Positions 1-5,355 of a stretch of DNA of 5,355 nucleotides are shown here, one piece after another. Under the pieces are notes generated by a model. It was not told where the DNA came from, searched no databases, and saw nothing but the letters and a program-made list of their open reading frames with translations. Source of the DNA: Tagaea sp. (GTDB taxonomy: Bacteria; Pseudomonadota; Alphaproteobacteria; CACIAM-22H2); the NCBI GenBank assembly GCA_023653245.1, contig JAMNXK010000195.1:1-5355 (forward strand), read 5' to 3'. Numbering within the stretch: the first letter of the stretch is position 1; every line of letters begins with the position of its first letter. Made by a program: the position numbers and the translations under genes.

Positions 1-825
1 CGCTTGCGCCGCGAGGCGTTCGGCGAGGCCGGGATCGAGTTGCTCGACGCGCCGGCCTTCGCGCGCGCGGTTCCGGGTTTGCGCGGCCATGGCGGCGCGC
101 TCGACACGCGCGCTTTCTCGCTCGACCCGGGCGCTTACGTGAACGCGCTAGCGGCACGCGCGCGCGCCGCCGGCGCCGAGATCCGCGAAGCGAGTCCCGC
201 CCTCGGCCTCGCGCGCGAGAATGGCGCGTGGCGCGTTTGGGCGCCCGCGGGCGAAGTGCTGGCCGAACGCGTGGTGCTCGCCACGAACGTCGATCTCGAC
301 CGGCTCGACGCGCGCGCGCGCCGCCTCGCCGCGCCGGTGCGCACGTTCATGCTCGAAACCGCCCCGCTTCCCGATCTGCCGGATTGGGCCGCGCACGCCG
401 CGTTCGATACGAGCCTGGCGCTGCGCTACATGCGCCGCACGGCGGGCGGACGCTTGCGCTTCGGCGCCGGCGGCTGGCCCGGCCGCTCGACGCCGCCGAT
501 GGCCATGCGCTGGCTGCGCCGAGCGCTCGCCCGCGCGATCCCCGCGCTCGCCGGGGCGCGCATCGAGCGCGGCTGGAGCGGCCTGGTCGACGTCACCCGC
601 GACGGTATGCCGCGTTTCGCGCACGAAGACGGGCTCTATCGCCTGCTCGGTTTTTGCGGCCATGGGATCGCGCTCGCCACGCTCGCGGGCCTGCTCGTCG
701 CCGACGCGATCGACGGCGACGCTAGGGATTTCGAGCGCCTTGCGGGGCTCGCGCAAACGCGGCTCTGGCCAACGCGCCTGGGCCAAGCGGCGCAACTCGT
801 GCTGGGCCGCGCCGCACCGGCGTAA
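1..825 (+). CDS. FAD-dependent oxidoreductase, DAO family (5' end outside window)
   Basis: This is the C-terminal 274 residues of a DAO-family flavoenzyme, the group that oxidises amines or amino acids (glycine/D-amino-acid oxidase, PuuB-like). The fragment shows the internal part of the FAD fold: a substrate-domain entry with LDPGAYVNALAARARAAGAEI (about residues 42-62), then RVVLATN (about 90-96), the strand that normally ends near the FAD. Near the C-terminus is GFCGHGIALATLAGLLVADAI (about 218-238), the usual second FAD-contacting segment of this family. The N-terminal GxGxxG dinucleotide-binding motif is missing, because family members are about 370-430 residues and the frame is open to the left edge. 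The TTG at position 4 is therefore not the start. The stop lies 42 bases before the chosen CoA-transferase start on the same strand, which suggests an operon. The substrate cannot be told; an amine or amino acid is the family expectation. Confidence 0.85.
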   Translation, partial: RLRREAFGEAGIELLDAPAFARAVPGLRGHGGALDTRAFSLDPGAYVNALAARARAAGAEIREASPALGLARENGAWRVWAPAGEVLAERVVLATNVDLDRLDARARRLAAPVRTFMLETAPLPDLPDWAAHAAFDTSLALRYMRRTAGGRLRFGAGGWPGRSTPPMAMRWLRRALARAIPALAGARIERGWSGLVDVTRDGMPRFAHEDGLYRLLGFCGHGIALATLAGLLVADAIDGDARDFERLAGLAQTRLWPTRLGQAAQLVLGRAAPA

Positions 826-867
826 GGCTTGCGCGGGCCCACGGCGGGCGGCATGGTGCGCTCCGCC

Positions 868-2094
868 ATGACCGCCCTCCCCCTCGACGGAATCCGCATC
901 TTCGACCTCACCCGCATCCTCGCGGGGCCGACCTGCACCCAAGCGCTCGGCGATCTGGGTGCCGACGTGATCAAGATCGAACGCGCGGGCGCGGGCGACG
1001 ACACGCGCAAATGGGGCCCGCCTTACGTCGCCGGCAAAGACGGCAAGCCGACGAACGAAAGCGCCTATTATCTCTCGGCGAACCGGAACAAGCGCTCGAT
1101 CAGCCTCGATCTGCGCAACCCGGAAGGCCAGGCGATCGCCAAGAAGCTGATCGCCAAATGCGACGTGTTCATCGAGAATTTCAAGGTCGGCGATCTCGCC
1201 AAGTTCGGTCTCGACTACGCGACGTTGTCCAAGGAATTCCCCAAACTCGTCTATTGCTCGATCACCGGCTTCGGCCAGACCGGCCCTTACGCGCCGCGCG
1301 CGGGCTACGACATGCTGGCCCAGGGCCTGGGCGGGGTCATGTCGGTCACCGGCCCGGCCGAGGGCACGCCCGGCGGCCAGCCGCACAAAGTCGGCGTGGG
1401 CATCGCCGACATCATGACCGGCATGTACGCGGCCGTGTCGATCCTCGCCGCCTTGCGCCATCGCGATCGCGCGGGCGAGGGCCAGCACATCGATATGGCG
1501 CTGCTCGACACGCAAGTTTCGTGGCTCGCCAACGAAGGCATGAACTACCTCGTTTCGGGCAAAGTGCCCGTGCGCCAAGGCAACGCGCATCCCAACATCG
1601 TGCCCTACGAAGTGTTCGGCTGCGCCGGCGGCTTCGTGATCCTCGCCGTGGGCAATGACGGGCAATTCGCCAAGTTCTGCGATTTCGCCGGGCGGCCCGA
1701 ACTCGCCCGGGATCCGAAATTCGCGACCAACCCCGCGCGCATCGCCAACCGCGCCGAGATCGTCGGATTGGTCGGCGCCATCCTGCGCGAAAAGCCGCAA
1801 GCCTATTGGGTCGACGGCCTCGCCAAAGCCGGCGTGCCGTGCTCGCCGGTCAACGATATCGGGCAGGTTTTCGAAGACCCGCAAGTCAAGGCGCGCGGCA
1901 TGCGCATCGACATGCCCCACGCGTCGGGCGTGGACGTGCCGCTGATCGCCAGCCCGATCAAAATGTCCAAGACGCCGCCGCGCTATCGCCACGCGCCGCC
2001 GGTGTGCGGCCAGCACACCGAGGAAGTGCTCGGCGAACTCCTCGGTCTCGACGCCGCATCGGTCGCGGGCTTGCGCGCGCGGGGCGTGGTTTGA
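868..2094 (+). CDS. Family III CoA-transferase (CaiB/BaiF), SUGCT-like
   Basis: This 408-residue cytoplasmic enzyme is predicted to move coenzyme A between carboxylic acids. Family III hallmarks run in order: LDGIRIFDLTRILAGP at the N-terminus (7-21), LGDLGADVIKIE (28-39), NRNKRSISLDL (72-82), ENFKVGDLAKFGLDY (103-117), ITGFGQTGPY (132-141), GYDMLAQGLGG (146-156), GIADIMTGMYAA (178-189) and GEGQHIDMALLD (203-214). Asp181 in GIADIMTG aligns with the catalytic aspartate of formyl-CoA transferase (Asp169), which forms the aspartyl-CoA intermediate. Length is typical. The run from GNAHPNIVPYEVF to the GQHTEEVL end resembles succinate/glutarate CoA-transferases (human SUGCT), but the substrates are inferred. 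ATG868 was chosen because family proteins start about six residues before LDGIR. ATG853 and TTG829 are in frame upstream, and none of the three has a strong Shine-Dalgarno. The stop overlaps the start of the next gene. Confidence 0.92.
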   Translation: MTALPLDGIRIFDLTRILAGPTCTQALGDLGADVIKIERAGAGDDTRKWGPPYVAGKDGKPTNESAYYLSANRNKRSISLDLRNPEGQAIAKKLIAKCDVFIENFKVGDLAKFGLDYATLSKEFPKLVYCSITGFGQTGPYAPRAGYDMLAQGLGGVMSVTGPAEGTPGGQPHKVGVGIADIMTGMYAAVSILAALRHRDRAGEGQHIDMALLDTQVSWLANEGMNYLVSGKVPVRQGNAHPNIVPYEVFGCAGGFVILAVGNDGQFAKFCDFAGRPELARDPKFATNPARIANRAEIVGLVGAILREKPQAYWVDGLAKAGVPCSPVNDIGQVFEDPQVKARGMRIDMPHASGVDVPLIASPIKMSKTPPRYRHAPPVCGQHTEEVLGELLGLDAASVAGLRARGVV

Positions 2095-2276
2095 GTCTTC
2101 TGTTCACGGCCGAGTTCGGCGGGCCGTTGTTGCTGGTGCTCGGCGTGGCCGCGACGATCGCCGCAATGCTGATGCAGGGGCCCCTCGCCCGGCCCCTCGG
2201 CTGGCTCGGCGCCGCGCTGCTGCTGTGCGGCCTCGCGCTCACGGTCCTGCTGGTGTTCCGCGAAGTTACGCGATAG
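2091..2276 (+). CDS. Small two-helix membrane protein, unknown function
   Basis: This 61-residue frame starts at TTG2091, which overlaps the CoA-transferase TGA in a four-base TTGA arrangement typical of translational coupling. A purine-rich GGGGCG lies a few bases upstream. The product has two hydrophobic stretches, about residues 11-29 (GPLLLVLGVAATIAAMLMQ) and 36-56 (LGWLGAALLLCGLALTVLLVF), joined by a short loop with Pro and Arg. It ends in the polar tail REVTR, so a two-pass inner-membrane hairpin is likely. The alternative in-frame ATG codons lie inside the first helix and would destroy it, which supports the TTG. I do not recognise a family. The position between a CoA-transferase gene and a copper module, with only nine bases to the next gene, does not reveal its role. 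The rare start codon and short length leave some doubt. Confidence 0.6.
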   Translation: MSLLFTAEFGGPLLLVLGVAATIAAMLMQGPLARPLGWLGAALLLCGLALTVLLVFREVTR

Positions 2277-2285
2277 AGTTCGATT

Positions 2286-2630
2286 ATGAATCCCTTCCGG
2301 CGGGTTTGGCCGCGCGAGATCGCACTTTACCTGACGGCCCTGGCCCTGCTGGCCCAGGCGCTGATGGGCGCGACGCATGCGGCGCATGCCTTCTTGGCGG
2401 CCGAAACCGCGATCTGCGCTGCCGAGCACGAACACGCGCCGGCGCAAGCGCCCCAGCAAGCCTGTCCGCTCTGCCAGCTGCCGACTTTCGCCGGGCCGGT
2501 TCCGCCCGCGCTGGAACTCGCGGCACCGATCGCGTGGGTCGCCGCGTCCTATCCGGCGGCCGGCGCATTCGCCGTCCCGTCGTCGCTCGTCGTCCTCCCG
2601 CCCGCGCGCGGGCCGCCCGCGCCGGTTTGA
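2286..2630 (+). CDS. DUF2946-type small exported protein
   Basis: This is a 114-residue protein of the DUF2946 kind, often encoded beside copper genes; its biochemical role is not established. Residues 11-35 form a hydrophobic signal or anchor helix (from EIALYL to THAAHA), with possible cleavage after AHA35. The next segment has Cys44, an acidic/histidine patch EHEH (47-50) and a CPLC pair (60-63), all capable of binding metal or forming a disulfide. A second hydrophobic, Pro/Ala-rich stretch (about 72-105) precedes the ARGPPAPV end, and a terminal R-(A/G)-P-P motif is common in these proteins. ATG2286 lies nine bases after the previous stop, with a weak AGAG seven bases upstream. The gene precedes ycnI-like and copC-copD genes on the same strand, so periplasmic or membrane copper handling is the reasonable inference. 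Its stop codon sits inside a long inverted repeat. Confidence 0.78.
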   Translation: MNPFRRVWPREIALYLTALALLAQALMGATHAAHAFLAAETAICAAEHEHAPAQAPQQACPLCQLPTFAGPVPPALELAAPIAWVAASYPAAGAFAVPSSLVVLPPARGPPAPV

Positions 2631-2660
2631 GAAAACCTTACTTTCTTTTCTCGAAACCGG
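2622..2660 (+). promoter_or_regulatory. Long imperfect inverted repeat across stop and Shine-Dalgarno
   Basis: The left arm CCGGTTTGAGAAAA (2622-2635) is the reverse complement of the right arm TTTTCTCGAAACCGG (2646-2660), apart from one unpaired G at 2653. As RNA it would form 14 base pairs with a one-base bulge and a ten-base pyrimidine-rich loop (2636-2645). The left arm contains the TGA stop of the DUF2946 gene (2628-2630). The right arm ends on the first two bases of the GGAG preceding the YcnI-like start. No T-run follows on either strand, so it is not a standard intrinsic terminator. It could couple translation of the two genes, adjust copper-gene expression, stabilise mRNA ends or be a protein-binding dyad. 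The repeat is directly seen; the function is inferred. Confidence 0.6.
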
Positions 2661-2662
2661 AG
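2659..2662 (+). promoter_or_regulatory. Ribosome binding site of the YcnI-like gene
   Basis: GGAG lies six bases before ATG2669 and supports that start over ATG2675, which is two codons later in the same frame. Its first two bases pair in the right arm of the 2622-2660 inverted repeat, so access by the ribosome may depend on whether that stem is open. Confidence 0.6.
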
Positions 2663-2668
2663 CTTTCC

Positions 2669-3187
2669 ATGTCCATGAAGTTCGCGATGGCCGTTTGCGC
2701 GGCCGTCCTCGTCGCGTCGGTCGCACCCGCGCGCGCGCATGTCACCCTCGAACAGGGCCAGGCCGCCGCCGGGTCCATCTACAAAGCCGTGTTGCGCGTG
2801 CCGCATGGCTGCGCGGGCTCGCCCACGCTGCGCGTGCGCGTGCGCATCCCCGACGGAATGCTCAACGTCAAGCCGATGCCGAAGGCCGGCTGGGCGCTGA
2901 CGACCGTCAAAGGTCCGCTCGCGCAGCCCGTCGCGGGCGACCACGGCGCGCGGATCACCGAAGGCGTGCGCGAAATCGTGTGGAGCGGCCGTCTGCTCGA
3001 CGAGCACTACGACGAGTTCGTGTTTCGCGGCACGCTGCCCGACGCGCCGAACACGACGCTCTACATCCCCGTCGTTTCCGAGTGCGAGACCGGCGTCGAA
3101 CGTTGGATCGAAATGCCGGCGGCGGGTCAAACCTCGCGGGACCTTCGCTATCCCGCGCCTTCCCTGCGGCTGACGCCGAGGCCGTAA
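2669..3187 (+). CDS. YcnI-like DUF1775 periplasmic copper-binding protein
   Basis: This 172-residue exported protein belongs to the DUF1775/YcnI family, which binds Cu(II) outside the cytoplasm and accompanies CopC/CopD-type importers. A signal peptide fills residues 1-23 (MKF start, AVLVASVAP core, ARA cleavage site). That leaves His24 as the mature N-terminus in HVTLEQ, the family's hallmark start. Further family motifs are VPHGCAGSPT (44-53), VRVRIPDG (56-63), KPMPKAGW (68-75), EIVWSG (102-107), YDEFVFRG (114-121) and ERWIEMP (144-150). In B. subtilis YcnI the metal is held by the N-terminal histidine with a conserved tryptophan close by; Trp146 is the likely equivalent here, by inference. 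Length is complete for the single-domain form and there is no C-terminal anchor helix. Only three bases separate its stop from the CopC-CopD start, so the two are almost certainly expressed together, as in ycnI/ycnJ loci. Confidence 0.9.
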   Translation: MSMKFAMAVCAAVLVASVAPARAHVTLEQGQAAAGSIYKAVLRVPHGCAGSPTLRVRVRIPDGMLNVKPMPKAGWALTTVKGPLAQPVAGDHGARITEGVREIVWSGRLLDEHYDEFVFRGTLPDAPNTTLYIPVVSECETGVERWIEMPAAGQTSRDLRYPAPSLRLTPRP

Positions 3188-3190
3188 ACG

Positions 3191-4693
3191 ATGCGCGCGG
3201 CGCTTTTCGCCCTCGTGCTCGCGCTATGGGCGGGGAGCGCCGCGGCGCACGCGGTGCTGCTCGAGACCGATCCCGCCGATGGCGCGCGCCTGAGCGCGGC
3301 ACCGGCGGCGGTCGTCTTGCGTTTCAACGAGAGCGTGGCGCCGGTTTCGGCGCGCCTGGTGACGGCTTCGGGCGCGGCGATCGAACTAGCCCCCGTGGCA
3401 CGCGGCACCGAGATCGAAATCCCCTTGCCGGCGGCGCTGGCCGCGGGCGGCCACTACGTGGTCTGGCGCGTCGCCTCGGCCGACACGCACCCGATCGCGG
3501 GAACGCTCGCGTTCTCGGTCGGCGGCGCCGATCCGCCGGCACCGGATGTCGTGCCACCCGACGACGCGTGGCGGATCGCGGCGATCCTGGCGCGCGCGCT
3601 GCGCGATCTGACGCTGGCGCTGGGCGTGGGCGGTGCCGCGTTTCTCGCTTTGATGGGCGCGCGGCGCGGCCGAGCGGTCTACGCCGGCTTGGCTCTGGCG
3701 GCCTTCGCCACGCTCGCCGATGTGAATTTCGCCGGCGCGCGCCTCGCCGAGGCGGCGCCGTGGACGCCATCCGCTTGGCGCGCGGGCTGGACGAGTTCGG
3801 CCGGCGACGGCGCGCGCGCGATCTTGATCGGTCTGGCCTTCGCCGCGCTGCCGGGGCGGCTCGGGCCTTGGATCGGCTTGGTGTCGATCGGCGCCGGAAC
3901 GGCGCTGACCGGCCACGCCGCCACCGCGAGCCCGCGCTGGCTGTTCGGCGGCGCGCAAGCGCTGCATGTGTCCGCCGCGATCTTCTGGCTCGGCGCCTTC
4001 TTGCCGCTCTTGCGCGAACTGCGTCGCGCGCCCACGCGCGCGGCCGAGTGGGGCGCCAAGTTCTCGCCCTTCGGCATCGCCGCGGTCGTGTCGCTGACCT
4101 TGGCCGCGCTCGTCCTGACGATCGGCCACGCCGCCGATATCTCGGTCGAGTTCGCGAGCCTGCTGGCCGCCAAAGCCGTGTCGCTGGGCGCGCTGGTGTT
4201 CGTCGCCGCCGAGAACCGCAACGACGCCGTGCCCGGGATTCTCGCGCGCAAGCCGGGCGCGCCCGCGCGTTTCGCGCGCTACCTCGCGATCGAAATGGCG
4301 CTTGGTTCGATCGTGCTCGCGCTCGCCGCCACGCTCGCGCACACGCCGCCATCCGCCACCATGGCGCATGCGGTCGCGCGCGCGCCGGGCGCCGATCTGT
4401 CGCTGGTCGCGTTCCGCGACGGGCGGATGCTCGCGATCGAACGCGCCGGAACGCGGCTGGAGCTTCGCGTGAGCGACACCGCCGGCAAACCGATCGACGC
4501 GAACGAGCTGGAGGTCGAGCTCTCGGGCGGCAATGTCGAGGCCTTGCGGCGGCGCCCGGCGCGGCGCGGACCCGGGCACTACGCGCTCGACGAGCCCGCC
4601 CTCGCCTTGCCGGGCCCATGGCGTTTGCGCGTGGAGACGCTGATCGACGACTTCACCAAGCTCGAGTTCGAAACCGAGTTGCGCGGGCGGTAG
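3191..4693 (+). CDS. CopC-CopD fusion copper transport protein (YcnJ-like)
   Basis: This 500-residue inner-membrane protein is predicted to bind periplasmic copper and help move it across the membrane. A signal peptide (1-19, ending SAAA) exposes His20 as the mature N-terminus of a CopC domain (20-112). The domain has HAVLLETDPADGARL, LRFNESV (43-49) and SADTHPIAGTLAFSV (96-110). His20, Asp98 and His100 are the expected Cu(II) ligands, and there is no Met-rich Cu(I) site. A CopD domain (about 128-385) follows with about eight hydrophobic helices, including TGHAA (240-244) and the signature ALHVSAAIFWLGAFLPL (257-273). The tail (about 395-500) is a soluble, beta-rich region with GPWRLRVETLIDDF near its end, like the YtkA/FixH-like tails of proteobacterial CopD proteins; this assignment is tentative. 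GAGG lies nine bases before ATG3191. The gene ends convergently with the GFA-family gene, eight bases between stops. Confidence 0.9.
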   Translation: MRAALFALVLALWAGSAAAHAVLLETDPADGARLSAAPAAVVLRFNESVAPVSARLVTASGAAIELAPVARGTEIEIPLPAALAAGGHYVVWRVASADTHPIAGTLAFSVGGADPPAPDVVPPDDAWRIAAILARALRDLTLALGVGGAAFLALMGARRGRAVYAGLALAAFATLADVNFAGARLAEAAPWTPSAWRAGWTSSAGDGARAILIGLAFAALPGRLGPWIGLVSIGAGTALTGHAATASPRWLFGGAQALHVSAAIFWLGAFLPLLRELRRAPTRAAEWGAKFSPFGIAAVVSLTLAALVLTIGHAADISVEFASLLAAKAVSLGALVFVAAENRNDAVPGILARKPGAPARFARYLAIEMALGSIVLALAATLAHTPPSATMAHAVARAPGADLSLVAFRDGRMLAIERAGTRLELRVSDTAGKPIDANELEVELSGGNVEALRRRPARRGPGHYALDEPALALPGPWRLRVETLIDDFTKLEFETELRGR

Positions 4694-4710
4694 GCCCCGC
4701 GTCACGGGGC
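4694..4710. terminator. Short GC stem-loop between convergent genes
   Basis: GCCCCG (4694-4699) pairs perfectly with CGGGGC (4705-4710) around a five-base loop. It starts one base after the copC-copD stop and contains the stop of the convergent GFA-family gene (4702-4704). Its position suits a shared bidirectional terminator or mRNA 3'-end stabiliser. There is no T-run on either side, so intrinsic termination is doubtful, and six GC pairs can occur by chance in DNA this GC-rich. Confidence 0.35.
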
Positions 4711-5109
4711 GGGCGGCGGATAGCGCTCGAACTCGGGCAGCTCGTGCGCCCGCGCCATCCAGGAAATGCGCTCCGCCGTTTGGACATGCGCGCGCGCCGG
4801 CACGAGGTTCGGATCGTCGTAGGTGGCGCTCTGCAAGTCGACGATCCCGGGCAGGATCGCGTCGTTCGCGTAGAACAGCCCGGTGCCGCAATCGGCGCAG
4901 AAATGCCGCCTGCCGTGTTCCGACGAGGCGTAGATTTTCGGCGTTCCCTTCGTCGTCCGCACCGCCTCGGCCCGGTACATGGTCCAAGCGACCATCGGCG
5001 CGCCCGCGGACCGGCGGCAATCCGTGCAATGGCAGAGCGCGTGCGTCAGCAAATCGCCTTCGACCTCGTAGCGGATCGCGCCGCAATGGCAACCGCCTTC
5101 GATCTTCAT
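4702..5109 (-). CDS. GFA family (CENP-V/GFA) zinc-binding protein
   Basis: This 135-residue cytoplasmic protein has the glutathione-dependent formaldehyde-activating (GFA) fold. The cysteine pattern is complete: GGCHCG (Cys7, Cys9), CHCTDC (Cys26, Cys28, Cys31) and CADC (Cys71, Cys74). In the family these residues form a structural zinc site and a second, labile or catalytic zinc site. Other typical elements are CRRSAGAP (31-38) and CADCGTGLFY (71-80), then a C-terminal region ending in a proline run. The founding member was described as helping glutathione react with formaldehyde, but most relatives have no proven substrate, so the function here is open. The chosen start, ATG at 5109 reading leftward, gives the usual M-x-x-x-GGCHCG opening and has a strong GAGGGAG seven bases upstream. 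An in-frame ATG at 5136 would add nine residues and lacks this support. The gene lies 60 bases downstream of another minus-strand gene. Confidence 0.92.
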   Translation of the reverse strand: MKIEGGCHCGAIRYEVEGDLLTHALCHCTDCRRSAGAPMVAWTMYRAEAVRTTKGTPKIYASSEHGRRHFCADCGTGLFYANDAILPGIVDLQSATYDDPNLVPARAHVQTAERISWMARAHELPEFERYPPPAP

Positions 5110-5116
5110 CGGACAT

Positions 5117-5123
5117 CTCCCTC
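5117..5123 (-). promoter_or_regulatory. Ribosome binding site deciding the GFA start
   Basis: Read on the minus strand this is GAGGGAG, with seven bases between it and the ATG at 5109. It is the best Shine-Dalgarno in the window. It lies inside the extension that the upstream ATG (5136) would encode, so it favours the shorter 135-residue protein. Confidence 0.75.
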
Positions 5124-5169
5124 GGTTCGTGTGCAAAGAACTTGAAACCGATGCTTGCTTGGATCGCGC

Positions 5170-5355
5170 TCAGAAGCGCAGTTCGACGCGCGGGCCCGCC
5201 TCGGTGGCGGTCTCGACGACCGGGCGGCACTCGAACAATCGCGCGGCGTCCACGCCGGGCCGCGCCGCCAGCCTGTCCTTGACCGCGCGCGCGCGCTCTT
5301 CGGCCAGCGCGCGCAGCTGATCCTCGCCCGCCTGGGTCGGTGGCGCGCCGGTCGC
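5170..5355 (-). CDS. C-terminal end of a probable DUF748/AsmA-like protein
   Basis: A minus-strand frame runs open from the right edge of the window for 61 residues to a TGA at 5172-5170. It has no start, so the gene begins outside. The fragment contains EDQLRALAEERARAVKDRLA (11-30), then GVDAARLFECRP (34-45) and a short terminal strand, GPRVELRF (54-61). This layout matches the C-terminus of DUF748 proteins, large AsmA-like envelope proteins: a charged helix with LA-x-x-RA-x-AV, then a gv-x-x-x-RLF turn, then an R-V-E-L end. The family call rests on this short tail, and a tail of similar design also occurs in OmpA-like domains. The gene reads toward the GFA-family gene with a 60-base gap, so the two may share a transcript. 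Codon use matches its neighbours. Confidence 0.65.
   Translation of the reverse strand, partial: ATGAPPTQAGEDQLRALAEERARAVKDRLAARPGVDAARLFECRPVVETATEAGPRVELRF

Noticed and set aside
4..6. TTG as the start of the oxidoreductase gene.
   Set aside because: A protein starting here would lack the FAD-binding N-terminus, and the frame is open to the window edge, so the gene is truncated rather than short.
829..867. Longer N-terminus of the CoA-transferase from TTG829 or ATG853.
   Set aside because: Family members start just before the LDGIR motif and neither upstream start has a better ribosome binding site. ATG853 cannot be fully excluded.
148..2016. A 622-codon open frame on the minus strand, antisense to the oxidoreductase and CoA-transferase genes.
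   Set aside because: It is rich in His, Arg, Ala and Glu with no family motif, and lies opposite two well-recognised genes. Long antisense frames are expected in DNA this GC-rich.
2627..2655. TTGAGA as a possible -35 box in the AT-rich gap before the YcnI-like gene.
   Set aside because: No acceptable -10 box lies 16-18 bases downstream, and the bases are explained by the inverted repeat.
2377..5145. A 922-codon open frame on the plus strand overlapping the copper genes and the GFA region.
   Set aside because: It is extremely Arg-rich with no recognisable domain, and it runs in another frame through three well-supported genes and antisense to a fourth.
5123..5150. CGGTT...AACCG inverted repeat upstream of the GFA-family gene.
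   Set aside because: The arms are only five bases with an 18-base spacer, and GAAACCG occurs several times in the window, including inside coding sequence, so chance is sufficient.
5166..5179. GCGCT-CAGA-AGCGC stem-loop at the stop of the DUF748-like gene.
   Set aside because: The five-base stem has no following T-run and overlaps coding sequence, so it is too weak to call a terminator.
3386..5230. A 614-codon open frame on the minus strand antisense to CopC-CopD.
   Set aside because: Its composition is that of a shadow frame, it overlaps the GFA-family gene in a different frame, and it shows no family motif.

Overview
This is a GC-rich window with a strong G/C preference at third codon positions. 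It looks like a Gram-negative proteobacterium, most probably an alphaproteobacterium; that placement is inferred from base composition, codon use and gene families, not from any marker gene. Nearly all of it is coding: six genes on the plus strand, packed like one transcription unit, face two minus-strand genes. No RNA gene, insertion sequence or CRISPR array was seen.

Positions 1-2276 hold a metabolic segment. It starts with the 3' part of an FAD-dependent DAO-family oxidoreductase, cut by the window edge. Next comes a complete family III (CaiB/BaiF) CoA-transferase, which resembles the succinate/glutarate CoA-transferase (SUGCT-like) branch. A 61-residue two-helix membrane protein follows; its TTG start overlaps the CoA-transferase stop in a TTGA arrangement.

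Positions 2286-4693 hold a copper-handling module of three exported or membrane proteins: a DUF2946-type small protein with EHEH and CPLC motifs, a YcnI-like DUF1775 periplasmic protein, and a CopC-CopD fusion with an extra C-terminal domain. This matches the known association of ycnI with ycnJ (copC-copD) in copper acquisition and homeostasis loci. Both the YcnI-like protein and the CopC domain are predicted to start with histidine after signal-peptide cleavage, as expected for N-terminal-His Cu(II) sites. The only AT-rich patch of note, between the DUF2946 and YcnI-like genes, forms a long, nearly perfect inverted repeat (2622-2660). It contains the upstream stop codon and overlaps the downstream Shine-Dalgarno sequence, and is the most unusual feature in the window.

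Positions 4694-5355 hold a small stem-loop between convergent genes, then a minus-strand GFA/CENP-V-type zinc protein. Upstream of that gene is the C-terminal end of another minus-strand protein that looks like the tail of a DUF748 (AsmA-like) protein, cut by the window edge.

The plus-strand gaps are about 42, -4, 9, 38 and 3 bases, so co-transcription is plausible. No convincing internal promoter or copper-regulator gene is visible.
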